Below are positions 1 through 8,559 of a stretch of 36,361 nt of DNA, piece by piece (the stretch's first letter is position 1; the number at the start of each line of letters is the position of its first letter). Both the position numbers and the translations under genes were made by a program. The DNA lies in the NCBI RefSeq assembly GCF_022829545.1, contig NZ_JAKSYM010000057.1, forward strand, positions 1 through 36,361. The letters are read 5' to 3'. This stretch comes from Methylobacterium sp. J-030 (GTDB taxonomy: Bacteria > Pseudomonadota > Alphaproteobacteria > Rhizobiales > Beijerinckiaceae). Under the pieces are notes generated by a model, which saw only the letters and a program-made list of their open reading frames with translations, searched no databases and was not told the origin of the DNA.

Positions 1-18
1 ATACACTCTTCCCTACCC

Positions 19-303
<285 letters not shown>

Positions 304-542
304 TCAACCCGAGCAGCCGACGTGAGGCGCGGACCGTCGCGGCGGTCGGACCTGCGCGGGCTCTTACGGCGGATCGCAAGGGCCGGCGCGACAGTCGAGG
401 CCGGTCCGGTATGCCGCACGGGGCGACGGGGCCGCTGTCGCGCATCCGGACGGCCGGGACACGAACAGGCGCGAGCCGCACGAAGGGCACGCCGACCTGG
501 GGGCGCAGGCGCCGCGTCCCTGACCCTCCCGCGTGTCAGGCC

Positions 543-1106
543 TCAGAACCCGATCCCGGACGCGAGAGCGAGCAGGATGAAGCCGACATGTCCCGCGTTC
601 GTGACGGCTCCGGAACAAGCCAGCGCTGCGAGCTCTGCGCGTGGGGTGAGGACGATCTCGATATCCTCCGTCGGCTCGGGCGAGGCGCGGCCGGGAGCAA
701 CGCCTTCCGCCAGAACGAGGTGAACGCGATTCGTGTAGCGGCCCGGATCGGGAGACAGGGATACGCGGTGTCGCGCGGTCCCACCCGAGAAACCGGTCTC
801 CTCACTCAATTCGCGGATCGCCGCCTGTACGATATCGGTCTCCCCTTCGTCCATGATCCCGCCCGGGAGCTCGAGTGTGAGACCGGCGTAGCCGTGGCGA
901 TACTGACGCACGAGGATCGCCCGGTCGGATGCGTCGAATGCGAGCGTGTGGACGAAATCGCGGGACTCGACGAGGTAGTACGGTGCAATCTCTGCCCCGG
1001 ACGGCGTGACGCAGTCGTCGGCGCGTATGCTGAGCCAGCGATCGCGCACGATATGCCGCGAGGCCGTGATCGCCCACGTCCCGTCGTTCATCCCGGGTGC
1101 GCTCAT
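543..1106 (-). CDS. NUDIX hydrolase (nucleotide-sugar/ADP-ribose pyrophosphatase type)
   Basis: This 187-residue protein carries a NUDIX box at about residues 83-106 (GGIMDEGE, then RELSEETGF). The fold hydrolyses nucleoside diphosphates linked to another group X, with Mg2+ held by the REXXEE glutamates. The sequence before the box (YYLVESRDFVHTLAFD, ILVRQYRHGY, LELPGG) matches the ADP-ribose/GDP-mannose pyrophosphatase branch, although the substrate cannot be fixed. The box has one more residue than the canonical GX5EX7REUXEEXGU between the first Glu and the RE. The frame is open up to 1322. I chose ATG 1106 because GGAGATAGAG lies directly before it, while the longer N-terminus looks like untranslated low-complexity sequence. 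ATG 1091 is an alternative. It lies 112 bases downstream of the WcbI-GSCFA gene on the same strand and may be co-transcribed. Confidence 0.8.
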   Translation of the reverse strand: MSAPGMNDGTWAITASRHIVRDRWLSIRADDCVTPSGAEIAPYYLVESRDFVHTLAFDASDRAILVRQYRHGYAGLTLELPGGIMDEGETDIVQAAIRELSEETGFSGGTARHRVSLSPDPGRYTNRVHLVLAEGVAPGRASPEPTEDIEIVLTPRAELAALACSGAVTNAGHVGFILLALASGIGF

Positions 1107-1218
1107 CTCTATCTCCGGCCGTGCAAGGTGCGATCGGTGCACGGCGTCGATCGCCGATCCGGCCGGCTGCGCGGTTCCACCCGCCGTCATCTCATCCGGT
1201 GGCCCGCCGCCATCCGTA

Positions 1219-3285
1219 TCAGCCAGCCGCATCCAGAGCCTCCTCGTCACAGAGGATCTTCGAAGATCGGTTGAATTCCATGTGCAGCGCGGCGTCGCGA
1301 TGAGCATCCGCCGGGGCGGCATTGGTCATGTAGTTGCGATTGAACACCCGCATGACATGCGCGACGCCCGACTCCGAGACCGAGCGGCGATCGGCCTCGA
1401 AATATGTCCCGCCGTTGACCCAACTGGTTATGATCTCGTAAGACGGAAAGTATTCAATTCTGTCATGATGTCTGCAGAGTTCGCCGGCCGCGGCGCGCAG
1501 CGCGGATTTGCTATACGTTGTCGATACCAGAACGTGCTGATCCTCGTATGTCGCGACCAGCGGCACTGGTGAAACCGTGAGCAGAATCCGGAGGTTGGGG
1601 TTTCGTTCTCGAATGAAGATGACGAACGCTTCCAGATCCCGCCTCACCTCCTCCGCAGTCATATTGGTGAAGCGATAGGCGGATGGATCCGGCGGCTGCG
1701 CGACGACTCCGGGAGCGATCGGGAACACCGCCCCGTCCACGGAGGATTCCCATATCTCCGTCAGGCCGACGGTGAAGATGAACAGGTCGCTTTCCTCGAA
1801 CATCCGTCGCACGGCCGCGAAATGCTCCACCCGTGCGTCGACCACGGCCTGCTCCGAGCTATGACCTGAGATGTCGACCTGAGGTCGGAACGGATCGACG
1901 TAGCGGCCGTCCAGTCTCAGCCAAGCCGTGTCGCGCGGCTTGAACAAGCCGTAGGCGCGATGGGCGAGCTGGAGCAGCTGCCGGGCGCTGTAGATGTTGC
2001 CGAACCGGGCGCTGAAGAGATTGGCTTCATCCGCGCCGGGCTCGGTCACGTGATAGTTGAACCCGCGCTCGATGAGCGTTCGCGCGATATGCTGTGCGAA
2101 GCAGCTGCCGGCCGTGGCGATCCGGTCGCCGGGCGTCAGACGAAAGCCCGGCTTGATCACCGGATCGAGATCGGCGGGTGCTGCCTGCACGACGGCGCGG
2201 CGCCAGAACTGATAATCGGGTAGCTTCGCGTAGGGATTGGATCCGCGGCGGTGCGATGGAACGGTCAAGCGCTCAAGGTCGCGATATCGGTCCGCTTGGT
2301 CGATGAGGCGCTCGCAGCGGAGGTCGGACGGATTGTGGCCTCTGTAGCGCTCGAAGGAGCCGGTTACGAAGCGCTCGAGATCCAGGATCCGGCCGGGCGT
2401 GCCCGAGGTCTTGAATTCGTAGCTGCCGTCCAGGCCGAACCGGTCCGCGATGGTCGGATAGATCGGCCAGACGGGGCCGGTCAGCAGCGGATCGTTCAGG
2501 AAACGGTCGACTGCGCGAACCGCGGGCGCGAGCCCGACCGCATTAAGGACAGCTTCGGCGACGCGAGCCAGGGCCGGGAGAGACGGATGGTTGACGGCGT
2601 GACAGAATGGGGCGACGTCCTTCAACCCGTCCAACAAGGATTTCCCATCGAGATCGGCTTTGTTGAAATTTTCGATAAGATGAGCATCCGCGCTTGTGAT
2701 ATATTCGAGATATCCAAGGCGGTCGAAGACGTCTTCCCGGAACAGGCGGATCACCTGATCGACGCTCAGCCCGCGATGCCAGCCGTAGAGCGTAAGAGCG
2801 GAATTGTATTCATCCAGCGGACTGTCAATGAATTTGTTGTTTAACTGCGCGTAGACCAGATCCGGATGAAATCCGGCATAGTAGAAAGTCGGCCAGAGCC
2901 GGACGCGATCGGTTCTCCGCTCGGAGATGAATGCCCTGTCGTCCCGTAAGCCGGCGAACTCCGTCTGAAGGAGGACGAGATCGCTGATGGCGACCGTTTC
3001 GGTGCTCGATACGCCGAGGTGAACGCCGTGGATCTCGGCATCGGGCAACATGACGCGCAGGCATGCGGCGAGAACCGGCGCCTGGCAATTGCCGACGACG
3101 GTAATGCGCATGGTGAAGGCATCCGGCGGCCCCGTAACCTGGCCTCGGCCTTCTTGACGGCCATAGAGTTCGAAATGAACCCGTGGCGCGATACCCGAAG
3201 CCTTTACATCGGGATTGGCGGCCAAGTATCCTTCTGCATTGAAATTCTCGTTCGTGGCTAGTTCAACGTTAGTGACTGTCTTCAT
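1219..3285 (-). CDS. WcbI-GSCFA two-domain polysaccharide-modification protein
   Basis: A protein of about 688 residues with three parts. Residues ~15-50 hold a YLAANPDV...LYGRQEGR segment, a short motif common in bacterial surface-glycan proteins. From ~59 (MRITVVGNCQAP) there is a WcbI-type domain; WcbI proteins are capsule-biosynthesis enzymes with an SGNH-like core. From ~380 a GSCFA domain starts, with its name-giving motif GSCFA at ~393-397 and further conserved segments (FTVGLTEIWE, ILLTVSPVPL). GSCFA is an SGNH/GDSL-like family of poorly known activity, probably esterase or acyltransferase. The reading frame extends two codons upstream to a TTG at 3291, but ATG 3285 is the likelier start; no convincing ribosome site is visible for either. 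The context (gmd remnant, NUDIX) fits exopolysaccharide decoration. Confidence 0.8.
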   Translation of the reverse strand: MKTVTNVELATNENFNAEGYLAANPDVKASGIAPRVHFELYGRQEGRGQVTGPPDAFTMRITVVGNCQAPVLAACLRVMLPDAEIHGVHLGVSSTETVAISDLVLLQTEFAGLRDDRAFISERRTDRVRLWPTFYYAGFHPDLVYAQLNNKFIDSPLDEYNSALTLYGWHRGLSVDQVIRLFREDVFDRLGYLEYITSADAHLIENFNKADLDGKSLLDGLKDVAPFCHAVNHPSLPALARVAEAVLNAVGLAPAVRAVDRFLNDPLLTGPVWPIYPTIADRFGLDGSYEFKTSGTPGRILDLERFVTGSFERYRGHNPSDLRCERLIDQADRYRDLERLTVPSHRRGSNPYAKLPDYQFWRRAVVQAAPADLDPVIKPGFRLTPGDRIATAGSCFAQHIARTLIERGFNYHVTEPGADEANLFSARFGNIYSARQLLQLAHRAYGLFKPRDTAWLRLDGRYVDPFRPQVDISGHSSEQAVVDARVEHFAAVRRMFEESDLFIFTVGLTEIWESSVDGAVFPIAPGVVAQPPDPSAYRFTNMTAEEVRRDLEAFVIFIRERNPNLRILLTVSPVPLVATYEDQHVLVSTTYSKSALRAAAGELCRHHDRIEYFPSYEIITSWVNGGTYFEADRRSVSESGVAHVMRVFNRNYMTNAAPADAHRDAALHMEFNRSSKILCDEEALDAAG

Positions 3286-3840
3286 GGTCAAAGATTGCCA
3301 CCGGTGGCAGATTGAGAAAGCCTCGATTTTGCATAGGACGACCGGTGAGGGAGCTCGAATTTGCGGGGCTCGGCCTCATCGTGCATCGGCAGCACCGATA
3401 AAGCCGACGGCCCCCGAAAGTAAGCCTTGACGGCGCGATTTGAGCGTCGCTCCCATACATCGGCGACGTGGGCGATACAACGCATAAGTGGTGGCGAGCC
3501 GGTGGGGTCGGGTTATAGTACGCGTACCGAAGACCCGCTCCGGGAAGGCCTCGGTTCATCGAGTCCGGATGCGCGGATGGGATGGTGCGGGATCGTCTCC
3601 GCCGGGATGGCTACGGATAGACCAAATCCGTCCCCTGGCTCGTCCGGACTGACCGGGGCCTGATGGGGTGGTTCCTGCCCGCGGGGTTGCTGCGCCGCGC
3701 GGCGTCGTTCGGAATGCGAAGCGTCGCCGCGTTGACCACCGGGCCGGATGCGAGCCGACCCGTGTGATGCGCGTGCTCGACACCCCGACCGGTGCAGCCC
3801 CCGGCTACAGGGCGGCGGGCAGGGGATCGCGGCCCTGACC
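3286..3840. other. Intergenic stretch without a supportable gene
   Basis: About 550 bases separate the argC stop from the WcbI-GSCFA start. Short open frames exist on both strands, but none has family resemblance, a good ribosome site or convincing codon pattern. I see no tRNA, terminator with a T-run, or repeat here. The WcbI-GSCFA promoter should lie in the right-hand... that is, the higher-coordinate side relative to 3285. Confidence 0.5.
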
Positions 3841-4791
3841 TCAGCCGTCGAGGCCGAGCATCAGCCCGAGATTCTGCACCGCGGCCCCGGAGGCCCCCTT
3901 TCCGAGATTGTCGAGGCGCGCCACCAGCACCGCCTGCCCGTGCTCGGACGAGCCGAACACCCGCAGTTCCAGCCTGTCGGTGTCGTTGAGATCCTCCGGC
4001 TCGATCTTTTCGCGGTGCGCACCCGTCGCGGCGCCCGGCACGACCTGAACCAGCGGCTGGTCGGCGTACCAGTCGCGGAGCGCCGCCTCCAGGTCGGCGG
4101 CCTCCGGCTTGCCCGGCAGCGCGTCGAGGTGGAGGGGCACGCTCACCAGCATGCCCTGCCGGAAATTACCCACGGACGGCACGAAGATCGGCCGGCGGGT
4201 GAGCCCGCCGTAGCGCTGCAATTCCGGCACGTGCTTGTGGGCGAAGCCCAGTCCGTAGAGCAGGAACGGTGGCGCCGTGCCCTGCTCGTAGGCCTCGATC
4301 ATGCTCTTGCCGCCGCCGCTATAGCCGCTGACCGCGTTGACGCTGATCGGATGGTCGGCCGGGATCAGGCTACTCTCCACCAGAGGGCGCAGCAGCGCGA
4401 TGCCCCCGGTCGGGTAGCAGCCGGGATTGGCCACCCGCCGGGCCCGGGCGATGGCGGCGCCCTGCGCCCGGGTCATCTCCGGGAAGCCGTAGGTCCAGCC
4501 CTCGGCGACGCGGTGGGCCGTGCTGGCGTCGAGCACCCGCGGGCCACCGCCGGGCAGGGTGTCGGCAAGCGCCACTGTCTCCCTGGCGGCCTCGTCCGGC
4601 AGGCAGAGCACGACGAGGTCGACTTCGGCGAGCAGCGCCCGCTTGGCGTCCGGGTCCTTCCGGTGCTCGGGCGCGATGCTGCGCAGGGTGACCTGCCCGT
4701 CGCGCTCCAGGCGCTCGCGGATGCCGAGACCGGTGGTGCCGGCCTCGCCGTCGATGAACACGGTGGGCTTTCTCGCGCCGTCGCCAGCCAT
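3841..4791 (-). CDS. argC: N-acetyl-gamma-glutamyl-phosphate reductase
   Basis: ArgC reduces N-acetylglutamyl-5-phosphate to the semialdehyde with NADPH, the third step of arginine synthesis, in the cytosol. The 316-residue length fits the shorter type 2 subfamily. The N-terminal nucleotide-binding region reads [18 protein letters not shown] (residues 11-28). The catalytic cysteine is Cys125 in NPGCYPT, and the conserved [12 protein letters not shown] segment follows. Near the C-terminus the family sequence [13 protein letters not shown] is intact. A start at ATG 4791 gives the normal N-terminus, with only a weak GAGACGG ribosome site. It lies about 270 bases downstream of rpsI, behind a terminator-like hairpin, so it probably has its own promoter. 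The rplM-rpsI-argC order is familiar in alphaproteobacteria. Confidence 0.95.
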   Translation of the reverse strand: MAGDGARKPTVFIDGEAGTTGLGIRERLERDGQVTLRSIAPEHRKDPDAKRALLAEVDLVVLCLPDEAARETVALADTLPGGGPRVLDASTAHRVAEGWTYGFPEMTRAQGAAIARARRVANPGCYPTGGIALLRPLVESSLIPADHPISVNAVSGYSGGGKSMIEAYEQGTAPPFLLYGLGFAHKHVPELQRYGGLTRRPIFVPSVGNFRQGMLVSVPLHLDALPGKPEAADLEAALRDWYADQPLVQVVPGAATGAHREKIEPEDLNDTDRLELRVFGSSEHGQAVLVARLDNLGKGASGAAVQNLGLMLGLDG

Positions 4792-5004
4792 CGTCCGTCT
4801 CGCTCTTGAAAGAGTCCCATGTGCCGCCCGAGTCGGGCCGGGCTGTTCAGGTGATCGCAGTGCAGCATCGTGTCAACGGCCGCGCCGGGCTTTGGAGCCT
4901 CGTCCCGGAAGCCGAAATCGGCACGATGCTCCAAATCAGTGCGTGTGCGTCACCGTTTTCCGAAAGCCGGTGGCCACCTTTCGGGATGAAGCTCCGGAAA
5001 CGCG

Positions 5005-5032
5005 AAAGGGCGGCCCCCGCAGGAACCGCCCT
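5005..5032 (-). terminator. Rho-independent-like terminator after rpsI
   Basis: Read on the minus strand, AGGGCGG (5032-5026) pairs with CCGCCCT (5013-5007) around a 12-base loop and is followed by TTCG. It begins 28 bases after the rpsI stop codon. The T-run is short, so efficiency is uncertain. Confidence 0.55.
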
Positions 5033-5060
5033 CCCCGTGACACCGGTATGACCGGATGTC

Positions 5061-5546
5061 TTAACGCTTGGAGAACTGGAAGCTGCGGCGGGCCTTCTTG
5101 CGGCCGTACTTCTTGCGCTCGACCACGCGGGCGTCGCGGGTGAGGAAGCCCTCGCGCTTGAGCGGCGCGCGCAGCTCCGGCTCGTAGTAGGTCAGGGCCT
5201 TCGACAGGCCGTGGCGCACCGCGCCGGCCTGGCCGGAAAGGCCGCCACCCGCCACCGTGACGGTGATGTCGTACTGGTCGACGCGGCCCGCGATCTCCAG
5301 CGGCTGGCGCAGGATCATGCGCAGCACCGGACGGGCGAAGTAGGTCTCGACCGGGCGCTTGTTGATCGTGACCGTGCCGTTGCCGGGCTTGATCCAGACG
5401 CGGGCGACCGCGTCCTTGCGCTTGCCGGTGGCGTAGGCGCGGCCCTGCGCGTCCAGCTTCTGGACGTGGACGGGGGCCTCGTTGGCGGAATCGTCCGCGC
5501 CGGTATTCGCCCGGTTGAGGTCGGCGAGGGACTGCAGGGTCGCCAT
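5061..5546 (-). CDS. rpsI: 30S ribosomal protein S9
   Basis: Small-subunit protein S9 (uS9), 161 residues. The typical core starts near residue 35 ([21 protein letters not shown]) and the protein ends in the invariant SKR tail that reaches the P-site tRNA. The first ~33 residues are an alphaproteobacterial extension. The rplM stop codon is two bases before ATG 5546 (TGATCATG), so translation is probably coupled. A TTG two codons upstream would overlap the rplM stop and is less likely. The conserved rplM-rpsI operon structure supports the call. Confidence 0.97.
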   Translation of the reverse strand: MATLQSLADLNRANTGADDSANEAPVHVQKLDAQGRAYATGKRKDAVARVWIKPGNGTVTINKRPVETYFARPVLRMILRQPLEIAGRVDQYDITVTVAGGGLSGQAGAVRHGLSKALTYYEPELRAPLKREGFLTRDARVVERKKYGRKKARRSFQFSKR

Positions 5547-5548
5547 GA

Positions 5549-6010
5549 TCAAGCGCTCACGTTCTTGCGGTTGAGGGCGCCGACGTCGAGCGCCTGCGGC
5601 TGCTGGGCTTCATGCGGGTGTGCGGCGCCCTTGTAGACGCGCAGGTTGCCGAGGATCTGCCGGAAGAGCGGGCCGCGGGGCAGCATGCGCTCGACGGCCT
5701 TCTCGACCACGCGCTCGGGGAAGCGCCCTTCGAGGATGAACTTGGCCGTGCGCTCCTTGATCCCGCCCGGATAGCCGGTGTGGTAGTAGTAGCGCTTCTG
5801 GACGTACTTGCGGCCGGTGAACTTCACCTTGTCGGCGTTGACGACGATGACGTTGTCGCCGCAATCGACGTGGGGCGTGTAGGCGGCCTTGTGCTTGCCG
5901 CGCAGGCGCATCGCCACGATCGAGGCGAGACGGCCGACGACGAGGCCCTCCGCGTCGATCACGATCCACTTCTTGTCGACCTCGGCGGGCTTCAGCGAGG
6001 TGGTCTTCAT
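5549..6010 (-). CDS. rplM: 50S ribosomal protein L13
   Basis: Large-subunit protein L13 (uL13), 153 residues. Family landmarks are [16 protein letters not shown] near the N-terminus, [24 protein letters not shown] in the middle (given here in part: [16 protein letters not shown]), and [11 protein letters not shown] with [16 protein letters not shown] near the end. ATG 6010 gives the normal start [13 protein letters not shown]; the frame continues upstream without family similarity. It is the first gene of the rplM-rpsI pair. It has a visible promoter at 6122-6150 and a leader containing a terminator-like hairpin (6078-6112). L13 of some bacteria is known to control its own operon; whether that happens here is inference. 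Confidence 0.97.
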   Translation of the reverse strand: MKTTSLKPAEVDKKWIVIDAEGLVVGRLASIVAMRLRGKHKAAYTPHVDCGDNVIVVNADKVKFTGRKYVQKRYYYHTGYPGGIKERTAKFILEGRFPERVVEKAVERMLPRGPLFRQILGNLRVYKGAAHPHEAQQPQALDVGALNRKNVSA

Positions 6011-6077
6011 AGCCAAATCCCAGGGGTTCCGACGGATCCGGCCCCGACTGGCGGGACCGTCAGGCATCGGGGTGCCG

Positions 6078-6112
6078 AAAAAGGAGCCGCCGCGTGGGGG
6101 ACACGCGGCGGC
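6078..6112 (-). terminator. Strong hairpin plus T-run in the rplM leader (attenuator or terminator)
   Basis: On the minus strand GCCGCCGCGTG (6112-6102) pairs perfectly with CACGCGGCGGC (6096-6086) across the 5-base loop TCCCC. TCC and then TTTTT (6082-6078) follow. It has all the parts of an intrinsic terminator. It lies downstream of the best rplM promoter candidate and only 67 bases before the rplM start, so it may act as an attenuator rather than only ending transcription from the CoA-binding-protein gene. Confidence 0.7.
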
Positions 6113-6121
6113 GGTGGCGGG

Positions 6122-6150
6122 TGCATAGCCGGACCCGCATGCCGGGTCAA
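6122..6150 (-). promoter_or_regulatory. Sigma-70-type promoter for rplM-rpsI
   Basis: On the minus strand a -35 element TTGACC (6150-6145) and a -10 element TATGCA (6127-6122) are separated by exactly 17 bases. Transcription would begin near 6115, just before the leader hairpin. The spacer contains the 6-bp inverted repeat GACCCG/CGGGTC. Confidence 0.6.
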
Positions 6151-6222
6151 CACGGGAATGAGTTTTTCCGGAAAACTCAATTTCGCGAGCCGGTTAGCAG
6201 ATGCGGTATCGGAGTACCGCAA

Positions 6223-6810
6223 TCACTCGCTGCGCCGGCCTCGTTCGGCGATGGTGAGCTTCTGGACCCCCTTGCCGGCGAGCACGGGCTTCTTCGCGCT
6301 GAGGATGCGGGAATTCACCCCCGTCCAGCCGATCTCGCCCGAGAGCCGGCCGTACTCGATCTTGGGGCAGCGGTTCATGATCACGGTGAGGCCCCGCGCC
6401 TCGGCCCGGGCGGCGGCCGCGTCGTCGCGGACGCCGAGCTGCATCCAGATGACTTTCGGCAGCGGCGACAGGGCCAGCGCCTCGTCGACCAAAGGTCCGG
6501 CGGCGGCCGAATTGCGGAAGATCTCGACCATGTCGATCGGCTGTTCGCTCGAGGAGGCCTGCACCTCGGCGAGGCTCGCCGCGACCCGGCGCCCGAGCAG
6601 ATCCTGGCCGGCGAGGCCGGGATTGACCGGCGTCACCGCGTAGCCCCGGTCGAGCAGGTATTTGAGTACGATCCAGCTCGGACGGGCGGGGTTCGCCGAG
6701 GCGCCGACCAGCGCGATCGTGCGCGTGTCGTTCAGGATCGCGCGGATCCGCGCGTCGGGGTAGCGCGCGTGCCGGTCTACCGCGCCGGGTTCGTCGCCTG
6801 TCGCCTGCAT
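6223..6810 (-). CDS. CoA-binding domain protein
   Basis: A 195-residue protein of the single-domain CoA-binding family, related to the N-terminal domain of acyl-CoA synthetase (NDP-forming)/succinyl-CoA synthetase alpha. The Rossmann nucleotide motif is IALVGASANPARPS at ~31-44. Later segments are YAVTPVNPGLAGQDLLG, IDMVEIFRN, VIWMQLGV and NRCPKIEYGRL, all usual in this family. Its cellular role is not established. ATG 6810 is fixed by GAGGAGG seven bases upstream; the frame is open further upstream, but only as a shadow through the dehydrogenase gene. It starts 29 bases after the tviB-type gene and is probably co-transcribed with it. It lies upstream of rplM, with a separate promoter between. 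Confidence 0.9.
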   Translation of the reverse strand: MQATGDEPGAVDRHARYPDARIRAILNDTRTIALVGASANPARPSWIVLKYLLDRGYAVTPVNPGLAGQDLLGRRVAASLAEVQASSSEQPIDMVEIFRNSAAAGPLVDEALALSPLPKVIWMQLGVRDDAAAARAEARGLTVIMNRCPKIEYGRLSGEIGWTGVNSRILSAKKPVLAGKGVQKLTIAERGRRSE

Positions 6811-6839
6811 GGCCTGCCTCCTCAGCTGCGCGGACCCTG

Positions 6840-8126
6840 CTACAGCCGCCAGACCTCGAAGCCCAGGCGCTCGAAGGTCGCCCGCGGGTGGAGCGCCTTC
6901 ACGTCCACCACCAGCCCCCCGGGCCGCAGCCGCGCGGCGAGCGCCTCCGGACCCAGCCGGGCGTACTCCCGATGCGGGACGGCGATCACCACCGCATCCG
7001 CCGCGCCGGGCAGGTCGTCCCAGTCGAGAAGCGCGATCCCGTAGGTGGCCCGGGCCTCCGCGGCGCTGGCGCGGGGATCGTGGACCGCGACGGTGCAGCC
7101 GAATTCCTCCAGCTCCCGGATAAGGTCGGCGACCTTGGAGTTGCGCAGATCCGAGCAATTCTCCTTGAAGGTCAGGCCGAGCACGATCACCCGCCCCCCG
7201 CCCGGGCCCCCTCCCCCGCGGACGATCCGCTTGACCGTCCCGCGGGCGACGTGGGCGGCCATGCTGTCGTTGATGCGCCGCCCGGCCAGGATCACCTGCG
7301 GGTGGTAGCCGATCATCGCGGCCTTGTGGGTGAGGTAGTAGGGATCGACGCCGATGCAGTGGCCGCCGACGAGGCCGGGGCGGAACGACAGGAAGTTCCA
7401 CTTCGTCCCGGCCGCTTCGAGCACCTCCAGCGTGTCGAGGCCGAGCTTGTCGAAGATCAGCGACAGCTCGTTCATCAGCGCGATGTTCAGGTCGCGCTGG
7501 GTGTTCTCGATCACCTTGGCGGCCTCCGCGACCCGGATCGACCCGGCGGCGTGGATCCCCGCCTCGATGATCGAGCCGTAGAGGGCGCCGAGCCGCGTCA
7601 GGGTCTCGGGGGTGTCGCCCGAGACGATCTTCACCACCCGGGCGAGGCCGTGCTCCCGGTCGCCCGGGTTGATCCGCTCCGGGGAGTAGCCGACGAAGAA
7701 ATCCGCCTTCCAGCGCAGGCCGGAGGATTGCTCCAGCACGGGGATGCAGATCTCCTCGGTGGCGCCGGGATAGACGGTGGATTCGAACACCACGGTCGCC
7801 CCGGGGCGCATGTGATGTCCGACCAAAGCGGCCGCCTGGATCAGCAGGTCGAAATCCGGCCGCTGGGCCGCATCGACCGGGGTCGGGACCGTGACGATGA
7901 TGATGTCGGCCGCCGACAGGGCGGCGGGATCGTCGGTGAGCGTGAGGTGCCGGGCGGCGTCGAACGAGGCCGCGTCGACCTCCCCCGCGGGGTCGTGCCC
8001 GGCGCGGTAGGCCGCCACCTTGTCGGCGGAGTGCTCGTAGCCGATCGTGGTCCGCGTCCGGCCGAAGGCCAGGGCCAGGGGAAGCCCGACATAGCCCAGG
8101 CCGACGACTGCCACGCTCTCCGCCAC
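6840..8126 (-). CDS. tviB: UDP-sugar 6-dehydrogenase, TviB/WbpO type
   Basis: A 428-residue nucleotide-sugar dehydrogenase of the UDP-glucose/GDP-mannose dehydrogenase superfamily. It oxidises the C6 hydroxyl of a UDP-hexose (in TviB/WbpO, UDP-GlcNAc or UDP-GalNAc) to the uronate with two NAD+. The N-terminal NAD site is VAVVGLGYVGLPLA (residues 5-18). The catalytic cysteine is Cys257 in GGHCIGVDPYYL. The central dimer helix (AEAAKVIENTQRDLNIALMNE) and the C-terminal UDP-binding domain (LGLTFKENCSDLRNSK) are intact. The TGEV-like GEVD at ~48-51 and the overall pattern favour TviB over Ugd, but the exact sugar is not certain. The start is GTG 8126, with GAGGAA eight bases upstream. It likely feeds aminouronic acid into a surface polysaccharide. 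Confidence 0.9.
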   Translation of the reverse strand: MAESVAVVGLGYVGLPLALAFGRTRTTIGYEHSADKVAAYRAGHDPAGEVDAASFDAARHLTLTDDPAALSAADIIIVTVPTPVDAAQRPDFDLLIQAAALVGHHMRPGATVVFESTVYPGATEEICIPVLEQSSGLRWKADFFVGYSPERINPGDREHGLARVVKIVSGDTPETLTRLGALYGSIIEAGIHAAGSIRVAEAAKVIENTQRDLNIALMNELSLIFDKLGLDTLEVLEAAGTKWNFLSFRPGLVGGHCIGVDPYYLTHKAAMIGYHPQVILAGRRINDSMAAHVARGTVKRIVRGGGGPGGGRVIVLGLTFKENCSDLRNSKVADLIRELEEFGCTVAVHDPRASAAEARATYGIALLDWDDLPGAADAVVIAVPHREYARLGPEALAARLRPGGLVVDVKALHPRATFERLGFEVWRL

Positions 8127-8239
8127 GCCGCATTCCTCAACGGCCGTCGAGGCGCCGATCGCCGCGTCGTCCGCCGGGCGCGTATAGGGGGGCTACGGGG
8201 CCGCGTCGATCCGAATCACGAAACGGGGCGGCCGCCCCT

Positions 8240-8377
8240 TCAGCCCTCCGTCTCGGCAGGATCATCCCATTCGATCCGACGCGGCCGGATCGCCGGCACG
8301 GACACCGCGATACCGATCCGGACCGCCGTACCGACGATGGCGATCACGGCGCAGACGAGGAGGAGGGTGTCGAGCAC
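8240..8377 (-). CDS. Small membrane protein (45 residues), second gene of a micro-operon
   Basis: An open frame from GTG 8377 begins VLDTLLLVCAVIAIVGTAVR, continues as one hydrophobic segment (residues ~4-29) and ends in a charged tail RRIEWDDPAETEG. It starts five bases after the stop of the 58-codon gene upstream, which would allow translational coupling and explains the lack of its own strong ribosome site. I recognise no family. Support comes from the membrane-segment-plus-charged-tail architecture and the tight spacing. No upstream in-frame ATG or GTG exists close by. Confidence 0.45.
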   Translation of the reverse strand: MLDTLLLVCAVIAIVGTAVRIGIAVSVPAIRPRRIEWDDPAETEG

Positions 8378-8382
8378 GGTGC

Positions 8383-8559
8383 TCAGATCAGGGATCGGCC
8401 AGCACGGTGATGCCGGGCGGCGCGCTGGCGGGCGCGCGTGTTGTGGAGGCGCCGCATCTGCTCTTGGATCCGGAGATCCTCGTGCAGCGGATGAATGGCC
8501 GTCGCGGACGGGAGAGGCACTTCCGAGCGGTCTTCACCCTGGGGATGGACTGATTTCAT
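8383..8559 (-). CDS. Small basic hypothetical protein (58 residues)
   Basis: ATG 8559 is preceded by a near-perfect ribosome site GAGGAGGG with six bases of spacing, one of the strongest in the window. The protein is polar and becomes strongly basic: after MKSVHPQGEDRSEV it continues to a C-terminal half rich in Arg and His (RRLHNTRARQRAARHHRAGR). A nucleic-acid or membrane-surface contact is conceivable, but nothing shows it. The gene ends five bases before the GTG of the 45-residue membrane protein, giving a two-gene unit upstream of the tviB-type gene. Confidence 0.55.
   Translation of the reverse strand: MKSVHPQGEDRSEVPLPSATAIHPLHEDLRIQEQMRRLHNTRARQRAARHHRAGRSLI

Noticed and set aside
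6160..6178. Near-palindrome GAGTTTTTCCGGAAAACTC upstream of rplM
   Set aside because: It lies upstream of the promoter candidate and has one unpaired base. It could be an operator or a weak terminator for the CoA-binding-protein gene, but there was not enough to call either.
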